This document shows, piece by piece, positions 7,430 to 13,427 of a stretch of 16,088 nucleotides of DNA; within the stretch, counting starts at the first letter, position 1, and every line of letters starts with the position of its first letter. The notes under the pieces are model-generated. The model ran no database searches. It was not told where the DNA came from and saw only the letters and a program-made list of their open reading frames with translations. The DNA lies in assembly GCA_016190785.1 (NCBI GenBank), contig JACPPX010000064.1:1-16088 (forward strand), written 5' to 3'. The DNA is from Chloroflexota bacterium (lineage in GTDB: Bacteria > Chloroflexota > Anaerolineae > UBA7937 > JACPPX01). The position numbers were made by a program, and so were the translations under genes.

Positions 7430-8085
7430 TGGGTTCCCTTTCTGGTTTTGGCCCTTTTACTACCGTTGCTCTTGCCATGCTTGCCATTCCAGCCTGTTTA
7501 CCCTCTCCTGTCGCCACACCACCGGCCACAAATGTGCCAGAGCAGCTTCTGTTACCATCTGTAGCAGACATTCCCATCGGCGGGCCGATAGGGGAGATTC
7601 TTACCAACGGGCAGGAAGCCTTTTTCTTGGTTTGCGGACAATCAGAGAATTGGGTTCGCCCTTCTGAGGAGGAGCAAAGAAATAAATGGTGGGACAATCT
7701 CAGATACGCCACCGATGATCCAGACACGCAAGAGCACATCCTCTACGCCTGGACTCACAACTTCATAATGCACTATGGGAGTGCCAGTTTGGAATATGAT
7801 CTAGGGAACTTGACTGGGGTATGGACGGCGACTGATTTGGAATGGCAATGTGATAGTTGGTGGCGGGAGAGCCGTTTGGGAATGGGAGGCCCTCTAGGGC
7901 GGGAGGTTTGGGCGGAGATTTGGGTGCTGAATTACCGGGTGCTGAGTATAAAGCACATATTGTCCGATTATGTTATCGTTGTAGAACCGACGGAAAGAGG
8001 ATTTGAAGTTATTGACTTTCAGCGTCCCGCGCCTATATCTTTGAGCCTGACTTTTCTGACCCCGGATGGGCAGGTTGTGCACTAA
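7429..8085 (+). CDS. Hypothetical lipoprotein, unknown family
   Basis: I do not recognise this 218-aa protein. Residues 1-22 form a hydrophobic leader (TTVALAMLAIPA) followed by Cys23 in an I-P-A-C lipobox-like context, then a Pro/Thr/Ala-rich linker to about residue 40. This suggests a lipid-anchored extracytoplasmic protein, although the n-region lacks a Lys or Arg. The mature part is Trp-rich (paired WW at 87-88 and 144-145) and has Cys69 and Cys141, which could form a disulfide. Start: ATG at 7429 shares its A with the tsaD stop (TGATG), so translation is probably coupled; the frame remains open farther upstream inside tsaD, but that part is Gly-rich shadow sequence. Base composition is more AT-rich than tsaD, consistent with later acquisition. 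No role in t6A synthesis is implied. Confidence 0.72.
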   Translation: MGSLSGFGPFTTVALAMLAIPACLPSPVATPPATNVPEQLLLPSVADIPIGGPIGEILTNGQEAFFLVCGQSENWVRPSEEEQRNKWWDNLRYATDDPDTQEHILYAWTHNFIMHYGSASLEYDLGNLTGVWTATDLEWQCDSWWRESRLGMGGPLGREVWAEIWVLNYRVLSIKHILSDYVIVVEPTERGFEVIDFQRPAPISLSLTFLTPDGQVVH

Positions 8086-8096
8086 ATTTTTGAAGG

Positions 8097-8116
8097 CGTT
8101 AGTCCGTGGACTAGCG
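8097..8116. repeat. Inverted repeat just after the lipoprotein gene
   Basis: The arms CGTTAGTC and GACTAGCG (one G-T pair) form an 8-bp stem with a 4-nt loop, starting 12 nt after the stop. No T-run follows, so it is a weak terminator candidate at best. A perfect palindrome TAGTCGACTA at 8126-8135 follows closely and shares the TAGTC/GACTA core. Confidence 0.6.
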
Positions 8117-8165
8117 AAGTCACTATAGTCGACTAAAAATCAGCAGTGGCTGTCAGTCATGGTGT

Positions 8166-8189
8166 AGAGTCGGGCTTAAGCCGAACTCT
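8166..8189. repeat. Inverted repeat abutting the cbs tail copy
   Basis: The outer arms AGAGT and ACTCT continue as CGG/CCG with a single-base bulge around a CTTAAG-containing loop. It directly abuts the stop-proximal end of the duplicated cbs tail, the same relative position as the GC-rich hairpin after the intact cbs gene. Confidence 0.6.
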
Positions 8190-8234
8190 ACTTTATCCTC
8201 CCGCCAAGTAATCTATCAAGTCAATCTTGGTGAT
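8188..8234 (-). pseudogene. Degenerate duplicate of the 3' end of the cystathionine beta-synthase gene
   Basis: This 47-bp segment aligns over its length with 8711-8758, the end of the intact cbs gene, in the same orientation, with five substitutions and one single-base deletion by my hand alignment. On the minus strand it reads ITKIDLIDYLAGG and stop, against ITKIDLIDYLAGRIK in the gene. The four substitutions in the shared codons are all synonymous (Thr, Leu, Ile, Leu); the fifth sits beside the indel. That pattern points to a copy that diverged while still part of a working gene, rather than a neutral duplicate. Similarity ends abruptly at about 8235, six bases before a perfect hairpin. 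It could be a displaced gene end left by an insertion, or the last remnant of a second cbs gene. Confidence 0.7.
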
Positions 8235-8240
8235 TCAGTG

Positions 8241-8264
8241 GTGTCAGATGTTACCATCTGACAC
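8241..8264. repeat. Perfect 10-bp hairpin (first of tandem pair)
   Basis: Arm GTGTCAGATG, loop TTAC, perfectly complementary right arm. Flanking CAGTG and ACTG allow further pairing with a three-base bulge. It resembles REP-like extragenic palindromes and sits beside the breakpoint of the cbs tail copy. Confidence 0.75.
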
Positions 8265-8266
8265 TG

Positions 8267-8292
8267 GCTGTCAGGAGGCAACTCCTGACAGC
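8267..8292. repeat. Perfect 11-bp hairpin with GCAA tetraloop (second of tandem pair)
   Basis: Arm GCTGTCAGGAG, loop GCAA (GNRA type), perfectly complementary right arm. It shares the GTCAG/CTGAC core with the hairpin two bases upstream. It ends 20 nt before the stop of the nucleotidyltransferase gene and may serve as a bidirectional terminator or a mobile palindrome. Confidence 0.75.
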
Positions 8293-8311
8293 ACCGAAAA
8301 GAGATACCCGG

Positions 8312-8608
8312 TCATCCCGTTCGCTCATATATGCTCTTGAGCTGAGTCTCCACCCGCTCTTTCAGATAGGGGCTGAGGGAGTCTTCGGTGCCTAGCTGAA
8401 CTTGCTGGTTAAATAGTGCGGAGAGCTCTCTCTCAATTCGTGCTAGTTCGAGGAGGCTTTTCTTTTTGGCAAAGTGCACAAGTAGATCGACATCGCTGTC
8501 TGCACTGAAATCGCCTCGGGCGCGAGAGCCAAATAGCCCCAAATAGCCGATGTCGTTGCGTTCGCAGAACTCGGCAACCTTTTCCTGGTCAATGACCAGT
8601 TCTTTCAT
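8312..8608 (-). CDS. MNT-type nucleotidyltransferase (MntA-like, HEPN partner absent)
   Basis: A 98-aa minimal nucleotidyltransferase of the DNA polymerase beta superfamily. The core motif at 24-43 (GLFGSRARGDFSADSDVDLL) has the Gly27-Ser28 and the metal-binding Asp39 and Asp41 of GS-x-x-x-G...SD-x-DLLV. Members usually act as the antitoxin half of HEPN/MNT modules, where MntA AMPylates and silences the HEPN RNase; others are orphan or serve different roles. No HEPN gene lies on either side: the downstream side is palindromes, and the 102-nt upstream gap contains no ORF. ATG at 8608 has no ribosome site but sits 7 nt after a -10 element, so the mRNA is probably leaderless. The gene is bracketed by two copies of the cbs gene end, suggesting it arrived by insertion. 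Confidence 0.85.
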   Translation of the reverse strand: MKELVIDQEKVAEFCERNDIGYLGLFGSRARGDFSADSDVDLLVHFAKKKSLLELARIERELSALFNQQVQLGTEDSLSPYLKERVETQLKSIYERTG

Positions 8609-8615
8609 AGACCCA

Positions 8616-8624
8616 ATTTTAACA
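8616..8624 (-). promoter_or_regulatory. Extended -10 promoter for the MNT gene
   Basis: On the minus strand this reads TGTTAAAAT, a TGn-extended -10 with five of six matches. Its last base is 7 nt before ATG 8608, placing the predicted start within about one base of the start codon. No -35 is evident. Confidence 0.5.
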
Positions 8625-8650
8625 CACCACCTAACATAGAGGAAATTTCT

Positions 8651-8677
8651 CGATGTGCCTACATCTCCTAGACATCG
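8651..8677. repeat. Nested inverted repeat upstream of the MNT gene
   Basis: CGATGT at 8651-8656 can pair with ACATCG at 8672-8677, or GATGT with ACATC at 8661-8665 across a 4-nt loop. The two foldings are mutually exclusive. Stems are short, so the function is doubtful. Confidence 0.35.
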
Positions 8678-8691
8678 GGCTGATGAGTATG

Positions 8692-8711
8692 GCCCCGCCA
8701 GAGCCCGGGGC
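8692..8711 (-). terminator. GC-rich hairpin overlapping the cbs stop codon
   Basis: GCCCCG and CGGGGC form a 6-bp stem around an 8-nt loop at the very end of the cbs reading frame. There is no U-run, so it would be an atypical intrinsic terminator for the five-gene operon. Confidence 0.35.
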
Positions 8712-10099
8712 TACTTTATTCTTCCCGCCAGGTAATCAATCAGGTCAATCTTAGTGATGATCCCCATCACCGTCTCGTCCTCCACCACCACGGCTACATT
8801 GCCACGGGTGAAGATTTCGGAGACGGTCTCCAGGGAAACCTGAGGGGTGACCGTCTCCACATTGCGGTCGTAGACCTCTTCTATCGTCTCCTCCGGGTCG
8901 TGCTCTCCCATGAGCATGTGGCTGAAGATGTCGCTTTCGCTGACAATCCCCAGTAAGCGGCCGTCGTCCACCACCGGGAGTTGGGATATGTCATACTCCT
9001 TCATCTTGGCGATGACCTCTGCCTGGCGGTCGCCGGGCCGGGCGGTGACCAGCGCGATGCGCGGCTTGGTGCGCAAGAGGTCCTCTACCTGCCCCTCCAG
9101 AAGGGGGGTCTCAAAGAAGCGGTTCTCCCGCATCCAGTCATCGGAAAACATTTTCGATAAATAGCGATCTCCGGAGTCGGGGAGGATGACCACTACCACG
9201 CTGTCCGCGGGGAGAGTTTTGGCATATTGCACCGCGGCCCATACTGCCGTCCCCGAGGAGCCGCCGACCATTAACCCCTCCTCCCGCACCAGCCGCCGAG
9301 CAGTGATAAACGAGTCGCGATCTGTGACCTGGATCACCTCATCCACCACCTCAAAGTGCATAGTGGAGGGCAAAAAATCCTCGCCGATACCCTCTACTTT
9401 GTAGGTGTGGCTCTCCGGCATCTTCCCGGTCTTGAAGTACTCATAATACACCGAGCCGATGGGATCGGCCCCCACGATTTTGATGCCTGGACTCATCTCC
9501 TTGAGATAGCGGCCTGCCCCAGAAATGGTCCCTCCGGTACCCATCCCCGCCACCAGGGCATCTATCTCTCCTCCGGTCTGCTGCCATATTTCCGGGCCGG
9601 TTGTGCGGTAATGGATCTCGGGATTGGCCGGATTGTGGTACTGGTCGGCGTAAAAAGAATTGGGGGTATCGTGATAAATTTTCTTGGCTACGCTGTAATA
9701 ACTCCGCGGATCCTCCGGTTCCACCGCGGTGGGGGTGATCACCACCCGCGCCCCGAAGGCCCGCAAAAGCCTTATCTTTTCCTCGCTCATCTTATCGGGC
9801 ATGACAAAAACCGCTTTATAGCCTTTGAGGGCGCAGGCGATGGCCAACCCTACCCCCGTATTTCCGGAGGTGGCCTCCACTACTGTTCCTCCCGGCTTGA
9901 TCAGCCCTTTTTTCTCGGCGTCCTCCAGCATGGCGATCCCGATGCGGTCCTTCACCGAGCCCCCGGGGTTGAGATATTCTAGCTTGGCGAGGAGAGTGGT
10001 TTTTAGCCCGCGGCTAATCTTGGAGAGCCGCACCATTGGTGTTTGACCGATGGCTTGGAGGATGTCCTGGTGGGTTGTTTTCCATTTGCTTTCTGGCAT
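8711..10099 (-). CDS. cbs: Cystathionine beta-synthase with C-terminal CBS pair
   Basis: A PLP fold-type II enzyme that condenses serine (or an activated serine) with homocysteine or another thiol; some relatives act as cysteine synthases. The catalytic core (about 1-330) shows the PLP lysine Lys50 in NPGGSVKDRI, the SGNTG substrate loop at 78-82, the phosphate-binding GMGTGGT at 185-191, DPIGS at 212-216 and GGSSGTA at 279-285. It closely follows the animal CBS core, including ILPDSGDRYLSK and DDWM, but has no heme-binding N-terminus. Two CBS repeats follow (about 338-398 and 405-462), the usual site of adenosyl-ligand regulation. ATG 10099 has a strong GAGGAGG ribosome site. Next to a Mec-like protease and an E1-like gene, it may use a thiocarboxylated carrier as sulfur donor, as CysM does; that is inference. 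The final 48 bp are duplicated at 8188-8234. Confidence 0.92.
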   Translation of the reverse strand: MPESKWKTTHQDILQAIGQTPMVRLSKISRGLKTTLLAKLEYLNPGGSVKDRIGIAMLEDAEKKGLIKPGGTVVEATSGNTGVGLAIACALKGYKAVFVMPDKMSEEKIRLLRAFGARVVITPTAVEPEDPRSYYSVAKKIYHDTPNSFYADQYHNPANPEIHYRTTGPEIWQQTGGEIDALVAGMGTGGTISGAGRYLKEMSPGIKIVGADPIGSVYYEYFKTGKMPESHTYKVEGIGEDFLPSTMHFEVVDEVIQVTDRDSFITARRLVREEGLMVGGSSGTAVWAAVQYAKTLPADSVVVVILPDSGDRYLSKMFSDDWMRENRFFETPLLEGQVEDLLRTKPRIALVTARPGDRQAEVIAKMKEYDISQLPVVDDGRLLGIVSESDIFSHMLMGEHDPEETIEEVYDRNVETVTPQVSLETVSEIFTRGNVAVVVEDETVMGIITKIDLIDYLAGRIK

Positions 10100-10135
10100 A
10101 TTGGCCTCCTCGTCGAGCGCTGGTACCGAGGCTCG

Positions 10136-10555
10136 CTACTCGACCACTACTTTTTCTTCCAAGATATGCCCTCCTAAGACGCGGAAGGCCCGGATGAGGG
10201 GTTTCTCCGGCCGCTGCAGGGAGACGATTAAATAATAGACCTGGGGGAGAGTGGCGCGACGAACATCGGTGAGAGAGGGTAGTCCTCGTCCGTTAGGGTG
10301 CGAATGATAAATACCCCACACCTCCCAGCCATGGGCCTCTATATCGCCGAATACCCTCCTCTGTTCTTGGGGATCGATACGGTAGGTCACCGGGCTCTGA
10401 TCCGCATTGCGGGTGCGGTAGAGACGGGCCACCCGCCCGTCTTTGGCGGCCAGGATGCCGCAGGCTTCGATCGGCGCCTCCTCCTGGGCGTGGGCGATCA
10501 TCTCCTCGGCAATGTGCTTGGGCAATCCCACTTTCATGATCTCCGCGCTATCCAC
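10136..10555 (-). CDS. JAMM/MPN+ metalloprotease, Mec-like (M67 family)
   Basis: A 139-aa JAB-domain zinc peptidase. The full JAMM set is present: Glu30 in APIEACGIL, His84 and His86 in IYHSHP, Ser95, and Asp97 exactly ten residues after His86. It resembles Mycobacterium tuberculosis Mec, which releases cysteine from the C-terminus of the sulfur carrier CysO, including the segment NADQSPVTYRIDPQEQRRVF (50-69), which parallels a Mec segment as I recall it. The likely role is cleaving a C-terminal amino acid or peptide from a ubiquitin-like carrier. The start is GTG 10555 with AGGAG 8 nt upstream, overlapping the UbiA stop; ATG 10537 is the alternative. It lies 36 nt before cbs and 11 nt after ubiA in the same operon. 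The carrier substrate is not encoded in the window. Confidence 0.88.
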   Translation of the reverse strand: MDSAEIMKVGLPKHIAEEMIAHAQEEAPIEACGILAAKDGRVARLYRTRNADQSPVTYRIDPQEQRRVFGDIEAHGWEVWGIYHSHPNGRGLPSLTDVRRATLPQVYYLIVSLQRPEKPLIRAFRVLGGHILEEKVVVE

Positions 10556-10566
10556 CGGACAGACTC

Positions 10567-11466
10567 CTAGGTAGCCTTATCGAGGATAAAGCCCAACAGT
10601 TCAGACGCCGCGGCACTGGCAAAAAGGGCCACTCCCCAAAAAGGCAGCCGGTAGAGATCTTTCTCTTGGAAGGGTGGGTGAATCTTCACCCAATTATATG
10701 CGGCGAGGGGAAAGGTCAAATAGAAGAGGATAACTACCATTGCTGGCAACCCAAAGAAATATGCAAGAAGAGCCAGGAGGTAAGCCAGGATTAGGAAAAA
10801 ATTGTGCAATCTGCCCGCCCCCTGAATCCCCAGCCGCACCACCAGAGTTTGCTTTCCGGTCGCCCGATCCGGCTCATAATCCGGCATGTGGATGCGAAGC
10901 AACATGGCCATCTGTAGCGCGGCCAAGGGGAGAGCGGCCAGGATCAGGATGGGGCTAACTGCACCGCTCTGGAGATGGTATCCCCAAATGGGCACTAGGA
11001 ACGAAACAGTTAGGGTGGTGGCTAGTTCCCCCCATCCCCGCGCAGAAAGCCGCAGCGGGGGGCAAGAATATCCCCAACCGATGAGGGCTGCGACAGCGAA
11101 TAGGGCCACAGCAGAGATTCCTGCCCGTCCCACTATAACAAGGCCCAGAACTGCAGTCACTCCCCCCAAAATAGAGAGAGAAGCAGCCAAGAGAGCCACC
11201 CGGCGGCCGAGGAGGCCCTGGGGCAGGACCCCGCTACCGCCGGAGAAAGGGGTGCGGTTTTGGGTTATGCGGTCAGTTTCGAAATCAAAGTACTCATTGA
11301 GATAGTGGGTCATGAGTTGCACTCCCCACATGACCACCAGCCCGAGGAGGAATGGTCCAAGGTCCGTGGTCGCCCAACCTTCCCACCAGGCGATGGTCGT
11401 GCCCAAAACATAGAGCAGGGCCGCCCCCCCCAGAAACTTCACCCGGCTGAGGCGGATAAAAGCCAT
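10567..11466 (-). CDS. UbiA-family prenyltransferase (MenA-like)
   Basis: An integral-membrane prenyltransferase that transfers an isoprenoid chain to an aromatic or other acceptor; the MenA-like pattern suggests quinone synthesis, but the substrate is not certain. In 299-residue numbering, the first Asp-rich motif is N57EYFD61FETD65 (N-x-x-x-D-x-x-x-D), followed by NRTPFSGGSGVL, and the second is D196YEPD200RATGKQTL. YSCPPLRL at 133-140 is also typical. About eight hydrophobic spans are visible. The frame opens 90 nt upstream within the E1 gene, but those residues are hydrophilic overlap sequence, so ATG 11466 is preferred although it lacks a good ribosome site. It lies 37 nt after the E1 gene. 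Nothing else in the window belongs to menaquinone synthesis, so its position in a sulfur-type operon is unexplained. Confidence 0.85.
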   Translation of the reverse strand: MAFIRLSRVKFLGGAALLYVLGTTIAWWEGWATTDLGPFLLGLVVMWGVQLMTHYLNEYFDFETDRITQNRTPFSGGSGVLPQGLLGRRVALLAASLSILGGVTAVLGLVIVGRAGISAVALFAVAALIGWGYSCPPLRLSARGWGELATTLTVSFLVPIWGYHLQSGAVSPILILAALPLAALQMAMLLRIHMPDYEPDRATGKQTLVVRLGIQGAGRLHNFFLILAYLLALLAYFFGLPAMVVILFYLTFPLAAYNWVKIHPPFQEKDLYRLPFWGVALFASAAASELLGFILDKAT

Positions 11467-11503
11467 TCCCCAGGCCAGGGGAGTTAGGGCTGCGCTTCTG
11501 ATC

Positions 11504-12529
11504 TCAGTCGGCGATATACTGGTGGTAGATGGCCACCGCCTGGCTCTCATCTCCAACCCCTTTGATTATTGCCCGGCCATCGGGGAAGACGGTAATCTGC
11601 TTCCCCTCCGCCTGGAACCAGAGCATGTACTCGTTGAAGCGCACCGCCCCTTGGAATTGCAACTTCTGCGCTAAGCGAGGGAGGGAGAAGCGGCCCACGG
11701 CCACCGGCCGCACTTGAACCGAGTCCGCTCCCAAAGGAGTGATCGCCAAGGGCCCGTCCTCTTCTTCCAGTTCACCCGAGCGGGCGCGGCCACAAGCCGG
11801 GCAGGTTTGGGGGCGGCGTTTAGCCTGGATAACTTGAAAGTTGTTGTGCTCCAAGTCGAGATAGATCACCCCCGGGTTGACATCCTCCAGGCCAAGCAGG
11901 AGTTTGAGGGCCTCGTTGACCTGGATGCTGGCCACCGCCCCGGCCACCGGTCCCCACACCCCCACCGTGTCCGGGGAAGGAAAAGCGCTTTGCGTTGGGA
12001 GCAGGGGGGAGAGGCAGCGCAGGCAGGCGGTTTTATAGGGGATGACCGTGGCCGTGATCCCTTCCCAGCCCACTGTTCCGCCATATATCCAGGGGACTCG
12101 GCTCTCGACACAGGTATCATTGATTAAATAGCGGGTGGGGAAATTATCTGTGCCGTCCACCACCACCTCCGCCTCGGCCAGGAGTTGCTTAATGGTCTGG
12201 GGATTGGCATCGGCCACTAACGGCTCGATCTTTATCTGGGAGTTGATGGCCGCCAGTTTATAGGCCGCAGCCACCGCTTTGGGCAAGCCGTCCTCGATGT
12301 CCTTTTCCTCGAGCAGGGACTGGCTCTCCAGGTTGTGGGTTTCGATGTAGTCGCGATCTATCAGCCGCAACCGGCCCACCCCGGCGCGGGCCAACTGCTC
12401 GGCAACTTTGCTCCCCCGTGGCCCGGTGCCGATGATGGTCACCGTAGAGGCCAAGAGTTTGGCTTGCCCCTCTTCCCCGATACGGGGATTAGTCACTTGG
12501 CGGAGATAGCGTTCCAGTTTTTGCTCCAT
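11504..12529 (-). CDS. ThiF/MoeB-type E1-like protein with altered active site
   Basis: A ThiF/MoeB/HesA-family Rossmann protein (341 aa) that would normally adenylate the C-terminal Gly-Gly of a sulfur carrier. It keeps the acidic loop DRDYIETHNL (58-67), Pro83-Lys84, DGTDNFPTRYLIND (125-138) and the zinc cysteines 169, 172, 243 and 246. Three usual features are altered: the nucleotide loop GxGGLG reads GTGPRG (34-39); the NLxRQ arginine is Ser69; and the Cys found four residues before the GV(L/M)GP segment in ThiF and MoeB is Pro186 (SPDTVGVWGP). The C-terminal domain (about 265-341) has ITVFPDGRAIIKG, a known extension in this subfamily. ATG 12529 lies one base after the DUF1028 stop, implying coupling. 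It may be a non-canonical E1 or an inactive scaffold. Family certain; activity uncertain. Confidence 0.85.
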   Translation of the reverse strand: MEQKLERYLRQVTNPRIGEEGQAKLLASTVTIIGTGPRGSKVAEQLARAGVGRLRLIDRDYIETHNLESQSLLEEKDIEDGLPKAVAAAYKLAAINSQIKIEPLVADANPQTIKQLLAEAEVVVDGTDNFPTRYLINDTCVESRVPWIYGGTVGWEGITATVIPYKTACLRCLSPLLPTQSAFPSPDTVGVWGPVAGAVASIQVNEALKLLLGLEDVNPGVIYLDLEHNNFQVIQAKRRPQTCPACGRARSGELEEEDGPLAITPLGADSVQVRPVAVGRFSLPRLAQKLQFQGAVRFNEYMLWFQAEGKQITVFPDGRAIIKGVGDESQAVAIYHQYIAD

Positions 12530-12530
12530 G

Positions 12531-13397
12531 CTATTTAGTGAAATGCTGGAGGAGATAACTCAGCACTACCCCGTCGATCATTTCGTCTTCCCGCCAGCGG
12601 TCCTCCAGGTTCTCCCTCCCCACTAAGTTGCGCAGCGCTTGGCGGGTGGCATCATCGTAATCGCCGTGGAGAGGCCCCTGATAGTGACCGGTGCGGCTCA
12701 TCCTCTCCTGTAATTCTTTTACTACCGGAGCATCGAGTTTCACCAGTTTCTCGGGATCGGTCTGGCCAAAATAGAGTCGATGTAGTTCCAAGATCCGCTT
12801 GAGTTCTAGAATTGGGGTGGGGTGATCATCCACCCGCAGATCAATCATGCGATCGATAAACCCCCCATAACTCCCTTTATCTTTGACCACCAAAAGCCCG
12901 GCCCCCTGCTGGCCACGGCTGTCCCCTCCTGCCTCCTGTCCGGCGAGTAGGGCGGCAATGAGCCGCTCGGCAAGCTCCCCCTGAGTTTCTTCAAAAGCCC
13001 GAGCCATGGCTTTCACCGTCTCCTCGCTGACCAGGATGTTGCCCTGACAGCAGAATCCGTCACCGACGATGCCTCCCGCCCAGTGGAGGCATTCTTTGCC
13101 GGTGAAAGAAGCGGCGCGGCCCTGGCCATCCACCACCCCCAGTTGCCGCTTCTCGCGGTCAGGATCGTCTTTGGTCAACTCCTCAACTACTTCTTGAGCG
13201 CTTAGCCCCCTGTTCAGGAGGTGCAGTCCCTCCGGACCGTAGGACAAATTGGCCCAGGCTTGGGTGGCAATGGCCCCCACCTTGGCCTTGGCCCAGGGGA
13301 CCAGGGCCCCCACGGCCAAGAATTTGGACTGAACCCCCACCCCCCACTCCTCGGCCGAGGGGTCATAGGCCACAATGGAGAAAGTAGAAGGGTGCAT
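12531..13397 (-). CDS. DUF1028 (Ntn-hydrolase-like) protein with C-terminal peptidoglycan-binding domain
   Basis: A 288-aa protein. Residues 2-210 are the DUF1028 domain (TFSIVAYDP, GVGVQSKFLAVGALVPWA, QAWANLSYGPEGLHLL, LVVKDKGSYGG, IDLRVDDHPTPI), a family predicted to have an Ntn-hydrolase fold but whose reaction, to my knowledge, is not established. Residues about 220-288 look like a peptidoglycan-binding_2-type helical domain (MSRTGHYQGPLHGDYDDATRQAL, then RWREDEMIDGVVLSYL). There is no signal peptide, so a cell-wall ligand is doubtful and the tail may serve another purpose. ATG 13397 has a strong AGGAGGAG ribosome site and follows a TGATATAAT promoter. It is the first gene of the operon running to cbs and is one base from the E1 gene, which suggests a shared function. 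Confidence 0.85.
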   Translation of the reverse strand: MHPSTFSIVAYDPSAEEWGVGVQSKFLAVGALVPWAKAKVGAIATQAWANLSYGPEGLHLLNRGLSAQEVVEELTKDDPDREKRQLGVVDGQGRAASFTGKECLHWAGGIVGDGFCCQGNILVSEETVKAMARAFEETQGELAERLIAALLAGQEAGGDSRGQQGAGLLVVKDKGSYGGFIDRMIDLRVDDHPTPILELKRILELHRLYFGQTDPEKLVKLDAPVVKELQERMSRTGHYQGPLHGDYDDATRQALRNLVGRENLEDRWREDEMIDGVVLSYLLQHFTK

Positions 13398-13427
13398 TGC
13401 TCCTCCTTTTACTAGCGCGGCAATCCT

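Larger units (their letters stand above)
8086..8311. other. Palindrome-rich intergenic island between convergent genes
   Basis: This gap holds at least four inverted repeats and a degenerate copy of the cystathionine beta-synthase gene end, listed separately. A 10-bp direct repeat TGGCTGTCAG occurs at 8147-8156 and 8265-8274, the second copy within hairpin arm territory. I see no further gene. Confidence 0.7.

Noticed and set aside
8086..8311. CRISPR array in the palindrome-rich gap.
   Set aside because: The palindromes differ in sequence and there is no regular repeat-spacer periodicity and no cas gene.
11467..11556. A 30-residue N-terminal extension of the UbiA protein from a TTG inside the E1 gene.
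   Set aside because: The segment is hydrophilic, overlaps the conserved E1 C-terminus and is absent from the family core. ATG 11466 starts next to the first membrane span.
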